A stretch of 64,000 nucleotides of DNA, from NCBI GenBank assembly GCA_002189035.1, contig NEEC01000008.1, positions 496,001-560,000 of the forward strand, written 5' to 3'. The translations under genes and the position numbers were made by a program. Numbering within the stretch: the stretch's first letter is position 1; each line of letters begins with the position of its first letter. Source of the stretch: Utricularia gibba (lineage: Eukaryota > Streptophyta > Magnoliopsida > Lamiales > Lentibulariaceae). The notes under the pieces were generated by a model. The model searched no databases and was not told the origin of the DNA. It saw only the letters and a list, made by a program, of their open reading frames with translations. Below are positions 11,620 to 22,508 of the stretch, piece after piece.

Positions 11620-13827
11620 ATGGCTCAGGTGATTTCTCTTTTGGGTTTTGTGTGATTTGCAGCACTGTTGTGATCTCCGGTTCAGTGCGGAGCATCATGA
11701 GTTGTCGTTTGTAAAACCAAATGGAATCTGGTGTTTTCTTGGAGGTTATTTGATTGAGGATAGTTCAGATCTTCGAACTGAATATTTTATTTTCCTTCTA
11801 TTTTTTTTATGCAGGTCGACAGTAGGAATTCTTCAGCTGCTAAACGAGCACGGACGGATGGTGCGATAGTCGTAACCTCAATCTTTGATGATTCGTATAT
11901 ATTTTCTTGTCTAGTAGTTCTAGTGTAAATGTTAAATAAGCGGATGTCTTTCAGTGCCCTTTTTTGCTTCTAAAATGTACTTAGTCTCGTGTATTTTGTT
12001 GGTTGTTAAAGGTGGCCGCAGGGAAGATGACTGGACCTGTCCGAGCTGTGGCAACGTAAATTTCTCTTTCAGGACAACCTGTAACATGCGCAATTGCACT
12101 CAGCCTAGACCTGCGGATCACATCTCGGTAAGAAGACTACAGGCTTGATATGTTACAATTAGTGTGTTCATGGCACTTTTTTTGTTTCTGGATGCCATAC
12201 CAATACGGTTGGTCTTTTCACTAAGCTATCCTTCTTTTCCTTTTGTAATCCTTACAGAAATCTGCATTGAAGCCAGTGCAAACACCTCAAGGTTATTCGG
12301 CTGCCTCTCCATTGATGGGCTCGGGTGGGCCGTCAATGTATATGGGAATGCCCCCATATGGTTCTCCTCTTTTCAATCCACCGTCCTTCCCTCCATATGA
12401 TATGCCGTTTTCTGGGGTTCGGCCTATAATTACAGCTATGGAAGCCGGCTTTCTATGGCCAGTCCATACCGACCATTGCATTTATCTGGCCCACTTCCAT
12501 ATTCAAGTGGATCGATGATGGCAAATGGTATGTGACTTTCAGGAATGTTTCACTCTATCCGTTCCATTAAAGATTGCATAGGTTCTCTTTTCTTTTGGAC
12601 TTATCTACTGAAATGCTCTATGTAGGTGGGATGTATGGCATGCCTCTTGTTGATCGATATGGACTTGGCTTCCCACTTAGTCCTTCCATTGTGAGTTTAA
12701 ATCTTTAGAACCGTTTTTATCCATCTCCTTCCATTTACTGTTCGTGTTATATCATATGATGACCAACCTCCTTCCATTTCCTCTCAATATTTTTAAAAAT
12801 GTATTTGGTTTGCACCCAGAGTAGTTACTTTTCACCTAATGCTGTCTTCCCAGGGTCCAAGGCCCGGATTCTTCCCCGAAGACAAATCTCCAAGGAGAGT
12901 TTCTGGTATTTTATATATGCTACTTAGGTGTATGATTCCTGACTTGTTCTTTTTCTTAATTTTGCTAGCCTGCTTTGCGACTGTTTTCCAGATGTAACCC
13001 GTGATGATGATTGGTCATGTCCCAAGTGTGGCAACATCAATTTTTCATTCAGAACTGTGTGCAACATGAGAAAGTGCAATACTCCAAAGCCTGGATCGCA
13101 GGTTTGACATACCCCATATTTTTGTTGGGTCCCCCCCCCCCTCCTACAGTGACGCAAAATCCCGTAATGAGTATTACAACCATAATTTTTACTCCAGTGC
13201 ATCACTGAATTCCACAACTTTCATGACCTTGTTGCTTTGTGTTTGAAATCATGCATCTGAAGTGTGGGTTCAATGTGAAATGCAGGGGGGCAAAGCCATC
13301 AAGAGTTCGAGTAGGTCCTTTTTCCTTTATTATTATTCCCTGGAATTAGACATGAATCTCACCGAATCCTTAATTTAGAACCAGACATGCCAGAGGGAAG
13401 CTGGAAGTGTGAGAAATGCAACAACATAAACTATCCTTTCAGAACGAAGTGTAACAGACAGAACTGTGGGGCTGATAAACCTTCAGAGGCAAAAGAATCA
13501 CAGCCAGAAGTATCTGAAGAAAATGAAAAGGTCTGCAATGCGAGATTTCTGCTTCATATGACATGTCTTTCCAAGCATGTTCTTTATTTTGGTCATCTGT
13601 TTAAGAAAACAAGTTCAAGAGTTATCCCAATTTCCTCTTTTCTTGCGCGCCCCCCCAATGATTTTCTTTTATTCACTGTTAATCCCTTTTTCTCCTTTTG
13701 TTTAATGACTTCCATTGCCCTCTTCCAGTGAGTTCTAGGCATGTGTGAGGTGGTCCAGAGTCCCCGTCCAGCGTGCTTATGGGTGTCTGAAAGTCATGTC
13801 GTCTTCCTGTTGCAGCAGGCTGTCTGA
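11620..13827 (+). CDS. Three-finger RanBP2/NZF-type zinc-finger protein (10 exons, one frameshift)
   Basis: Model: exons 11620-11628, 11815-11860, 12012-12127, 12258-12527, 12626-12690, 12854-12905, 12992-13101, 13286-13310, 13379-13530, 13816-13827, all with GT/AG borders and matching phases. About 285 residues. Three RanBP2-type fingers (W-x-C-x2-C ... C-x2-C) read DDWTCPSCGNVNFSF, DDWSCPKCGNINFSF and GSWKCEKCNNINYPF; the middle is rich in Gly, Tyr, Pro and Met. Layout and length match Arabidopsis AT1G67325 (288 residues), a family thought to bind single-stranded RNA, as ZRANB2 does. The protein begins MAQ and ends ENEKQAV. Odd: exon 4 shifts frame at 12414-12417 (GGGG); one more G would restore the reading, so an assembly error or a recent lesion is likely. 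Function in RNA binding is inferred from the family. Confidence 0.9.
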
Positions 13828-14786
13828 GTTACTTAACATTCTATGATTCGTAGACAAGGTGTTGTATTAACCCAAAGTAGTACCGGTATCGTTCGCTAGT
13901 ACATGCTGTTCTCTAGGTACTGGATGCTTAACATGCGTATCTGTCTTGTGATGTTTCCTTGTGTGTGGGGGGTGGGTGTGCTTTGCTGTTCTACAACTTG
14001 AGCGTCCACGTCCATATTCACGCCTGTCTATAAGTGTCGGGTCTCCTCGTTCCAACTAGTCATCTGTTGATGTATGCTTTGTGGGTGTGACCTCGACTGT
14101 GATCCTAGCGTAGGTTTACGATGTGGGGGTTTGGCATCATAGGGCCTAGGTCATCATCCCCCTTCTATACACAAGACCAGTAATGCAATTTGACTGAAGA
14201 GGACCGAGGGGCCTGTCGAGGCTTCGGTTCCCGGTTTGGACTCGGCGCGGAGGAGGCATGGGTTTTTCCTCTGGCGACTGGTGCAACAACACTTCAACGG
14301 GTGGTGGCTACACGTCACCATCTTGTATTTTATGCCAAATATGGCGTTGTGAGCGATAGAGGAGGGTTGGTCAAAAACAGCATGAATGTTACGTACACAG
14401 TCGACATCAGCATCCCAGGCAACGTGAGCAAGTCCGCGATAGGGGGGGTGCTGATTTTTGAAGCACGGGACAGGGCTATACGAGTGCCCTCCAAGTGGGT
14501 TTGCTATTTACATCAGCAGGACAAACAGTTCCACGATGGAGGAGGAAAAGCTGCACACTGCAAAACAGAGAGAGAGAGAGAGCCCAAAAGGTGAGGAGAC
14601 GCTTGTGCCGAAACCTCCAACCCCCATTCATTCATCACAATGGCTCACAAAACCTCCAGGCTGCAATCAAAGACAAGGAAACTATTATCGGATATCAAGG
14701 TCGCATCCTTGCTTTTAATAAACAAGTGACTGGATTCCCTAATAAGGCCTCCTGGGTGTGTGTGTGTGTGTGAGAGAGAGAGAGCC
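13828..14786. other. Gene-free stretch with GT and GA microsatellites
   Basis: Holds the 3' untranslated region of the RanBP2-finger gene and the 3' region of the minus-strand membrane protein gene. A (GT)n run lies near 14754-14771, followed by (GA)n to 14782, and a second (GA)n near 14569-14582. Open frames at 14190-14773 overlap each other and have no recognisable domain; I do not call them genes. Confidence 0.5.
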
Positions 14787-15185
14787 TTACAAGCAGTAAG
14801 TATTCTTTCTGGGTGCGGGAGGGGAAGAGCTGCGAGATGTAATAGCCTTCCAAATCATGGATAAGCGTGAAATGATTCCCATGAAGCAGAGGAGTACCAC
14901 GAATCCAAGAACCCAGGGCATCAGCAAAAGGCCAAGAAGAAAAGTGACCAGTCCACCGAGCATCAGGGCAAGGGAGATCCCCATCAGCATGGAAGCGAAT
15001 ACCGCCGGAGTAAAAAACGACGCCACTTGTCTCCTCCCGAAATCCCCATCGGAGAACCCAGTCGGCTGCGCCGCCGATTTCACGGTGTTCAAAACCAAAT
15101 TCGCTAGCTCGTAAAAAACCTTGGAGCAATAATCCTGTTGATTCCACGGATGCTGCCTCCTCATCATCATCATCCTTTCAGCCAA
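14787..15185 (-). CDS. Small membrane protein of unknown function
   Basis: A single-exon minus-strand frame of 132 codons starting MAERMMMMRRQHPWNQQDYC. Residues 1-55 are polar and include NLVLNTVKSAAQPTGFSDGDFGRR; residues 56-108 are strongly hydrophobic (about two or three helices, with FFTPAVFASMLMGISLALML and a Gly/Leu/Met-rich second stretch ending in an MPW turn); the C-terminus is basic and Ser/Pro-rich. GC content and codon use match the neighbouring genes, and the long hydrophobic pattern is unlikely by chance. I do not recognise the family. The longer overlapping minus frame (14695-15147) is in another phase and shows no such pattern. Confidence 0.65.
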   Translation of the reverse strand: MAERMMMMRRQHPWNQQDYCSKVFYELANLVLNTVKSAAQPTGFSDGDFGRRQVASFFTPAVFASMLMGISLALMLGGLVTFLLGLLLMPWVLGFVVLLCFMGIISRLSMIWKAITSRSSSPPAPRKNTYCL

Positions 15186-16306
15186 AATCCTTTTGCGGAT
15201 TTCAGTAGAATCGGAAGGCAGGATGCAGAAATCGAGGGAATCGGTTCTTGGAACACATCAACAAGTTAACTCACCAAGAAAAGAAGAGATTCGGAATATC
15301 CAGGTTGCGATCTGGGGATTGTTCAGGGAAACCATCGGCAAACTTCTCTTGTATTCGCGAAATTCGGTTAGGCTTTCGACTGACGAGCAAGCGGAGGGGA
15401 TTCGGGCCACGTCGATGTGACGCGTGGTGGAGGAACCTTGTGTGGGCCCCGAGTCGAAAATACGCAAAATGTTGCGGCATATTTATTAGAAATGAAATAA
15501 TTATCGATAATCTTATTATTGCATTTCAGACATCTTGTAACTTGACTCCTACAAAAAAAATGCTATTTGAATTGAATTCGATAATTTTTAATCATATTTT
15601 AAAGCAATTTATTTTTCTAGTTTAGTCATGGATTGTGTATCTGGTGTTGAAGGCATATTGGACATGAATCCCCCAGTCTTAATTGGACATGAATCTAACT
15701 ATTTTTAGGGGTTGGATTGTCTCCATATTCTGCATAAAAGAGTAAAGATAGTGTTCCATAAATAACTTTCTGTCACTAAAGGAAAGTTGAAAGAATTTGG
15801 AATTCACACCCCATTTTAACTAGCACAACATCAATGATGGTCATCTTCTCCTCCAAGAATCGCTCCTGATTCTAAAACAGACATCCGCTCCCCAACAACT
15901 ATATCTTGCCAAGACTCGACACCCTCAGAAACCCTCTTTGTTTTTTTCAAAGGCTCCAGGTATAAGCCCCCACCCCTCCATCTTTCTTGTGGTTTTCCTT
16001 GTATGGGTGCTGCTGAAAGCTACTTGTTCTGTTTCCCATGGTGCATGAATGAACACAGCCTGTCTGTGGCTGTGATGTGTGTTATTAAGTGTGCCCCTTG
16101 TGTTGATTTTATGCACCAATTTCGGGTGAGGAAAATAAGTGCAGTGCCATCATCTTCATGGTCAACATGTCGAAAAAATGTTTTGACTAGTGCAGTGGGA
16201 TTACTGTCACAGCCGCACACATTGGTGCAGAGCTGTCTTTTTTATTTTGGTTTCATGCCAAATCACTCCCATCTTGACTTTTGAGATTGGATCTTTGGAC
16301 AGGGAG
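15186..16306. promoter_or_regulatory. Upstream region of the RAV-type gene
   Basis: About 1.1 kb between the membrane-protein gene (starting at 15185, minus) and the RAV start codon. The left part (15190-15470) is GC-richer and is likely the promoter and leader of the divergent minus-strand gene; the middle is AT-rich. No coding frame here has a known domain. Confidence 0.4.
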
Positions 16307-17170
16307 ATGCTGAGCATGGTTTCCTTTCCCAAGCGCTCCAGAGTAGAGAGGTTCAAGGGCGTTGTATCACAACAAAATGGGCACTGGGGAGCGCAGATAT
16401 ATGCAAACCATCAGCGTGTATGGCTCGGCACGTTTAAGTCGGAGGTGGACGCAGCCATGGCGTATGACAGCGCAGCCATAAAGCTGAGGAGTGGAGACTC
16501 TCATAGAAACTTCCCTTGGACAAGCATAACCGTTCAAGAACCAAGATTCCAGACCCCTTACACCACAGATGCAGTCTTGAACATGATCAGGGATGGTTCG
16601 TACCCCATGAAATTTGCCGATTTCTTACGGTGCCAGCAAGGGGAGATCGATGCCAGGCTGCATCTACCATCCATCTATGGAGATGGTGACTTCTTTTGCA
16701 GTCCGCTCTTCCAAAAAGAGCTTACACCTAGCGATGTGGGCAAGCTCAACAGGCTCGTTATACCGAAGCGATATGCTGTTAAGCATTTCCCCAATGTGCC
16801 TGAATCCAGCGAATCTAACGTGGAGGGAGAAAGGAACGAGGAAGTGCAGCTCGAGTTCTACGACAGGCAAAGAACTTTGTGGAAGTTTCGGTACTGCTAC
16901 TGGAGTAGCAGCCAGAGTTTCGTGTTCACCAGGGGTTGGAACAGGTTTGTCAAGGAGAAAGGATTGAAAGAACATGATATCATTGCATTCTACTTGTACG
17001 AAAGAAGAGATGGTCATCGTTTGGGGCAGTCGTTTCTGGTGATCGACGTCTTCCCCAGAAGACTTGACGCTGGGAACAAAGAAAGTAAGATGGAAAGCGT
17101 TTCGGGGGAGAACCAAAATCCAAGGGAAGCCAGTAAAGGTTTTCGACTCTTTGGTGTTCAAATAGACTGA
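16307..17170 (+). CDS. RAV-type transcription factor: AP2 plus B3 domains
   Basis: An intronless frame of 287 residues from MLSMVSFPKRSRVERFKG. The AP2/ERF domain spans about 15-70 (GVVSQQNGHWGAQIYANHQR, then WLGTFKSEVDAAMAYDSAAI), the B3 DNA-binding domain about 134-250 (ELTPSDVGKLNRLVIPKRYA ... WKFRYCYWSSSQSFVFTRGW). The C-terminus (280-284) is RLFGV, the repression motif of RAV and HsfB proteins. This domain order is diagnostic of the RAV family; the AP2 reading GVVxQQNGHWGAQIYAxH fits the AT1G50680/AT1G51120 branch. RAV proteins bind CAACA and CACCTG-type elements and repress flowering and growth genes. The frame opens 39 codons earlier, but those residues are not family-like and this Met gives the normal N-terminus. 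It converges on the SPL gene, 281 bases apart. Confidence 0.95.
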   Translation: MLSMVSFPKRSRVERFKGVVSQQNGHWGAQIYANHQRVWLGTFKSEVDAAMAYDSAAIKLRSGDSHRNFPWTSITVQEPRFQTPYTTDAVLNMIRDGSYPMKFADFLRCQQGEIDARLHLPSIYGDGDFFCSPLFQKELTPSDVGKLNRLVIPKRYAVKHFPNVPESSESNVEGERNEEVQLEFYDRQRTLWKFRYCYWSSSQSFVFTRGWNRFVKEKGLKEHDIIAFYLYERRDGHRLGQSFLVIDVFPRRLDAGNKESKMESVSGENQNPREASKGFRLFGVQID

Positions 17171-17451
17171 TGCTGTTTTAAGGATCTCAGATCCCCTCAC
17201 CGTTTCTTGTTTTTCTTCTGTAAGGTGTCCCATAAATATGATTTCTTCAGCACCATAACCAGAACTCTGTTCCATACATTTCAGATGCCTCCTTTTTAAG
17301 GCATAGGCATCTGGATATGTTAAAGCATCAGAATAAATGATGTCAGAAACGTGAACACAAGTCTAAGTTTCCATGGCTAATACAGGATATAACATCAGCA
17401 TCACAAATTAGAAAAGGGAATGCAAAAGCAAATACTTGAGCAAGCACCGAT

Positions 17452-18453
17452 CTACTTCCATAAGAAAGGCATTTTTTTATGAGATCTACCTGAAGAAGAG
17501 CCTTCTCCATGGTGAAACAAGTCATTATTGTACTGGGAAGAAGAAGCCAAGGGCTTGCTGTCTTGATCAACGGTGCTGAACCGTGGGTCTGTGAGTGATG
17601 ATGATTCATGACGAGCTGAGTGGTTCAAGCTGAACTCCTCTGTCGCTTCTGGAGCCAATGACAGAAGAGAGAGAGCACGATCAGAGCTCACCACTCGATG
17701 ATTCAGTCCCTCAGAAAAGACTTTCGGATCAGTAACGGAGGTGCCATTGAAATGGGGTTGATGATAAACTTCCTTGAAGCTGTGGGATGAAAAGTTGAGA
17801 AATAACTCTGGTTTCTCATTGTAGCAAACTTGGTGATGCTGATTGTATCGGTAAAGCTCCATATCATTCTCCGATTTCACGATTCCGGGCCACAGCGAAG
17901 GCACCACAGAAGCTGGCAGGACTGGTGGGCTACCGAATGATATGATTGTTGTCCCTGAGAGAGAAGACTGACTAGGGAAGAGGAAGCTGGAGTTCTGGGA
18001 CAGAGTTTCCGGCTGCGGCTTCCGTCGCCTGCGGTTATGGCCATCTAGTCGTTTTCGACAACTCCGCTTCCCATCATCGAACTCCCCCAGCGAGTGGAAC
18101 CTACAACAGAAACAAAAAACTATAGATCGCCGAGCTCAAAGCCATAAAAGTAGCACTCACATGGCATCATGAAACTGTCGAATGACTAAGAAACACTGCA
18201 TGTCAAGAGGTGGTGGATCAACGAACTTAGTAGTTATATACCTGCTGCATTGCTGACAGAACCGCTGATGTTGACCTCTGATAGTAACCTTTGCAGTCTT
18301 TGAATGAATTTCACACACTTTATGTCGACGGTGATAGTCTCTGCAAAGGCTCAAATCGGCTTCACACCCATCCACAAGACAATGAGCAACTTGGCTGCAT
18401 TTGCTGGAGGCCTTCGCCCTTTTGGATGAACCCGAAGAAGATGATGAATCCAT
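17452..18453 (-). CDS. SBP-box transcription factor, SPL13/SPL16-like, miR156 target
   Basis: Two coding exons: 18453-18242 and 18100-17452 (minus), total 286 residues, with the intron after CQQCSR as in other SPL genes. The SBP domain (about 24-99) has all zinc ligands: C25, C30, C47, H50 and C66, C69, H73, C85, followed by the nuclear signal [17 protein letters not shown]. The tail has [20 protein letters not shown], the DRALSLLS block that encodes the miR156 site, and a C-terminus SHKKMPFLW that resembles the SHQTLPFSW end of SPL13/16 proteins. SPL factors bind GTAC cores and promote phase change, leaf and shoot development. The start [15 protein letters not shown] is shorter than usual for this clade; upstream in-frame sequence runs to a stop after 28 codons and could be part of another exon (a possible acceptor ATATAG ends near 18545), so the N-terminus is uncertain. 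Confidence 0.92.
17659..17678 (-). promoter_or_regulatory. miR156 target site in the SPL coding sequence
   Basis: The plus strand reads TGACAGAAGAGAGAGAGCAC, which equals mature miR156 except for one base (A for T at position 14), the standard mismatch in SPL targets. On the mRNA it encodes the ALSLLS residues. It implies post-transcriptional control of this SPL by miR156 in juvenile tissue. The site is seen; its use is family knowledge. Confidence 0.93.
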
Positions 18454-19580
18454 ACCATGAAACCTTGGATCCCTTAAACTTCCCTTCTGAGCATTCTTAT
18501 CAGAAGAACCCCAACGAAAATCACCACATCCACCACAAGTCTATATCTTGATTAGGATCACTCTGCATCTTAACCATTTTCGAATTGCAATCACACTAAA
18601 TAACGAAACACAGCCCAAAGAACATAGAGAATGAAACCATCACAATGCCAATGCGGAATGACCAGATTTCACACAGAGCTAATAGGCTGCAAAGAGGAGA
18701 TGGTCCCTCTACGACAATAATTATTGATCTTTATTGGGATAACCAAATATTCAAAAAAAGAGATCCCCATTCACAAATCTTCCCAGTCCATAAAACACCA
18801 CTAGCAAAAAAAAAAAGTATGATGAAACCACAAGAGGGAAGAAAAAAAACAGGGTTTGATGACAGGGTGGCCAAAAACGATTCTTGGCAGTTCCCCAGCG
18901 ATTCCCAGTTACTAAAAAATGAAACTTTCAACAAGGGTGTCCAGAGTTCCCAAAGAATCCATGTATGCTTGGCTACAGATCAAGTCGAGGCATTTTTATG
19001 CTTTGAACTGCGACAATAATTGAGGAGCCATCAAAGGATAGAGAATTGGGAGATGTACCTGTGAGTTTCATTACCAAAAACATGACACTAAAGGAAAGCT
19101 GAACCAATCGTGAACTTTAAAGAGAAGGCTGACTTGTGGTTCTCACTCTCAGCCATTTCGGAATGGGCACCTCAGAAAAGCTTTGAAAAGTAAGTGCCGT
19201 GTGAAAAGAGAAGGAAATGGGTGTGACTTCTGATACACCAACAAGATTTAGCGTATCGCAATGGGGCCGATGTCACACGATAAATTATTTATACATCGCC
19301 ATTGACTAGTGGGCTTGGAGGTGGAAAGAAATGGCTGTTGTGCACTTCTGACTACTAAATACACTGATACAGATAAGCCTCTTCGCTCGATATTGCAAAA
19401 AAAAGTACTCTTCCCTTACGCCATCCCTCCCACAAGTGGGATTCTGGGACCGGGGATTCACATGAAGTGTTTCTCTCTCTTTCTTACAAGAATAAAAAAA
19501 AAAAAAAAAGGACATCGGTGCAGTTCCTACACTTTGGAGAAGGTGACCTGACTTCAACCCAAATTTTATATTACTTATTA

Positions 19581-19638
19581 TATTATTATTTTGAAAATCG
19601 AATTAATATTTATTATATAAATAATATGTCAATTTATG
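19581..19638 (+). repeat. AT-rich direct repeat, copy 1
   Basis: About 58 bases with the core TCGAATTAATATTTA and TATGTCAATTTATGT, repeated 164 bases downstream with about five or six differences. Confidence 0.7.
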
Positions 19639-19744
19639 TGATTGATATATACATACAAAATTGGTGTATATATATTAGTTAATCAAATGAAGATATATTT
19701 GTAAACTTGAATATAAATCTTTTATACCCAAATATCACACCTTT

Positions 19745-19803
19745 TATTATTATTTTGAGAGTCGAATTAATATTTACTACATAAATAGTATGTCAATTTA
19801 TGT
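19745..19803 (+). repeat. AT-rich direct repeat, copy 2
   Basis: Second copy of the 19581-19638 repeat, same orientation. No other copy was noticed in the window. Confidence 0.7.
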
Positions 19804-20125
19804 TCTTGGGCTTCCTCAAAGGTACACAGCCCACCCAGTCCCTGATGGGCCTCCAGCTTATCGGGCCGTACTTCGCGAAACTCATTATGCCCATAAATAA
19901 TATAAAAATGAAAACACGGTAATAAATAGATAGTTTTAGAAAGGAAATATTATCGAAAGTTAAAAAATTTATAAAGATAATTCGTATGTCACACTCAAAA
20001 TTACTAAAATCGAGTGAATCATAAACACCAAAATAATATATATTTTTAATTGTTTACCATGATTACCCATCCCATTACATACAGGTCCATCCATCCAAGA
20101 CGTGTAGGGCTGTTGTTACTGCAAA

Positions 20126-20597
20126 TCAATCCAGCGTGGTGTTGTGGTCATTGTAAATCTGCATCTGGCTAAGAATGCGCTCAAAGTCATCGCTAGATTT
20201 CTGAACCGGGTGCGTGTGCATTCCCTCGTACGTGGTCACCACAACCCCTTCGTCTTTGGACAGCCTCTGCACCTGCTTTTTCACGCTGCACCCCTCGTGG
20301 GTGCATCTGTAGTAGCTCCTGCGCCCAGGTTAACATTCTTGTGATAACCCAAACTATTTCACCAGCTGAATGAATGAATAAGTTACCTAGGGAACCTGTT
20401 GTTTTTGACAGCCTTCTGGCCGTACTTCCTCCAGCGATACCCGTCATCGAGTATATCAACCTGGCTCCTTGTCTGGAAAGCATATCTTGGTTTCTTCCCG
20501 CTCTTCTTCTGCGTCCTCCCGGGGGGCCATCCGAACCCTCCAGTGGAGGCTGGGAGGGAGATGAAGAGGATGAGGCTTGGAAGTAGTAGTTGTCCAT
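20126..20597 (-). CDS. WRKY transcription factor, group IIc, WRKY75/WRKY43-like (one frameshift)
   Basis: Two exons on the minus strand: 20597-20387 and 20318-20126. The start reads [20 protein letters not shown]; after a frame change the WRKY domain follows: [20 protein letters not shown], then C-x5-C ... H-x-H (RCTHEGC ... GMHTH). The single intron splits the domain at the conserved Arg of NNRFPR, as in all group IIc genes. The C-terminus [17 protein letters not shown] is short, as in WRKY75/43/24/56. These factors bind W-boxes (TTGAC) and act in defence, phosphate response and senescence. Odd: the N-terminal frame and the WRKY frame differ by one base; an extra C in the run at 20521-20526 would join them, so this is probably an assembly error in an otherwise intact gene. 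Confidence 0.88.
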
Positions 20598-22508
20598 TGA
20601 GGCAACTGCAAGGAAAGGGGAGGGATACAGTTCAAAACAAGGTGTGGCGTAGCGCAGCGTAGCAGCACACAGATTGTCTTATGGACGGCTTCTGCACGTA
20701 ATCTGGTGGTGGAGATGGAATTAAAATTTACTGGACTGATCCTGATGGATGGCCAACAAGAACTTTCTTGCGTGGAATGATCCCTTTTCCACACAAGAAA
20801 TCCTGTTGATTCCACACCTGCAGGCTGCACTGACCAGCCCACCTTCTGCGATTCCAATATGAAATCAGCTCAGGAAAAGAAGGCACTTGTGATCCTCTTT
20901 AATCCCTATTTTCAAACGGGTCAAACAAAGCGGCGCCTTCCCAGTACGGGATTTTTGGAATAAAAAAACATATCAATTTTTAATTGGGAATATATACTGG
21001 GGATAATAATAACAAATAATAAGGGCTTTTTTGGGATAGAGAGCGCCACGTCGGCAAGTGAAGCAGCGAGAATTTTCTTTCAGCCGTTACAAACGGTAGA
21101 ACTGAATCACGGGAATGGACGCGGATGCGATATTTTCAACGAGCCGATCGCCTTGATTCTCATTCCGATCATCGCACATTCTTCGGCGCGAATGGTGTTC
21201 ATTCGATCATTCTCGCTTTTCTCGGAGAAAGGACGGAAATATGGAGGTCTGCATGTCCGGCGCCGAGTACGATTTTCTGGATCTACTTCGTCTACTGGAA
21301 GTTGGTAACGATTGTCGCACTCGTTAGGCGATATGGATATTCTTGTGAATCTGGGGCACCTGGTGTACACTGTACTGAAAGTAAGTTGATGCCCAGAAGC
21401 CAAAGGTGCGAACACACAAGAATAACCCCTTGTATTGTCTCGAAAATTCTGAAAACGAAAACGTGAGATACATGGCCTGTGACTTCATCAATTGAGGGAA
21501 AAAACTTCGATAAATTTAATTCATCTCAGGCGCTAAATGCTCTGAATTTTTTGATGTGCAAGAACAGAGTTTTCAAGCATTTCCGTTTTCCCAATAGATG
21601 GCTATAGCCTTCTGTGACTCCTATAGTGGCAAGCTGCGGGCCTTTTAATGAGAGAACATCGGTATACTGTACCTGTCATGTGATAACTGAGCACAACAAT
21701 GCAGCTTCAGATTGTTGCGAGTGTAGTATGCCGCCTGACATGACCCCACCGTTGTAAATGAAACGGAAATACATGTCCAAATATTCTATATTTTGAAATC
21801 TGCAAAATGTCGTAAGTTTTAGAAGTTCCAGAGCATAGACTCACAGAATCGAATGTGCCAGGGGGTGTAACTCTGGTGAGTTCCTTTCTGTTCGTTTGAT
21901 ACTTCTGCATCTGTCATGTGTTTATACACAGTTTCTTATTTAAAACAAATGCCATATCTCAGTGATATACTTTGTAGGGCTGTATTCTTGTGAAACCTCG
22001 ATGATATCTTATTGCTTATTCAAGTCTTGCTTCAGGAGGTATTTCTTGAACAATCAACATGCAAAGAACAACGAAATGCTTCTTTCCAATTCAACCTCAA
22101 AATTTGAAAGTGTTTCACCTACATTTACAGCAAGGAATTGTTGTGAGGTACTTGCATGTTATCTTGATTTTGCATAGAAAACTAGTAGAAAGATTGGCTT
22201 AGAAATTTTGAATGGATATGATGTAATGTTTAATGCTTTTTTCTTAATTCGTGCTGTTGAGTTAGAATTGGTTGACAGGCATACGTATTTGAAAATCTCA
22301 ATACATAGAAACACACATATCTGAAGATGAAGCAGAACATTACATTTTCGACAGGTCTTGCTACAAACGCTTGGAGGCATGAGGTCCTGAACAAGCCTCT
22401 TTATTTTCTTCATTGCAAACCCAGGATAGATAACGCACAAGTGAACTTTGAAGAAACTTGGATAGACAAGTAGGCTTACGTTTTGTAGTTGAAGCGCTGA
22501 CCACTTGA
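20598..22508. other. Intergenic, unassigned
   Basis: Between the WRKY start and the LAZY1 stop. 20600-20880 is probably the WRKY promoter and leader. 21050-21420 is unusually GC- and CpG-rich, with open frames on both strands but no domain I know. 21420-22508 is AT-rich and includes the likely 3' untranslated region of LAZY1. Confidence 0.4.

Larger units (their letters stand above)
18454..20125. other. SPL upstream region and AT-rich spacer
   Basis: Contains the SPL promoter and possible untranslated exon (18454-19250), then AT-rich DNA with a direct repeat (19581-19638 and 19745-19803) and the 3' region of the WRKY gene. No protein-coding frame with a known domain. Confidence 0.5.

Noticed and set aside
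14190-14773. Three overlapping plus-strand frames with some GC-rich coding-like content
   Set aside because: They overlap each other in different phases, include GA and GT microsatellites and show no family motif.
17479-17492. Possible splice donor (CAG/GTAGAT) near the SPL 3' end
   Set aside because: Reading through gives SHKKMPFLW and stop, which matches the known SPL13/16 C-terminus, so no intron is needed.
22159-22440. Minus-strand open frame of 93 residues downstream of the LAZY1 stop
   Set aside because: It overlaps the likely LAZY1 3' untranslated region, has no domain and is AT-biased.
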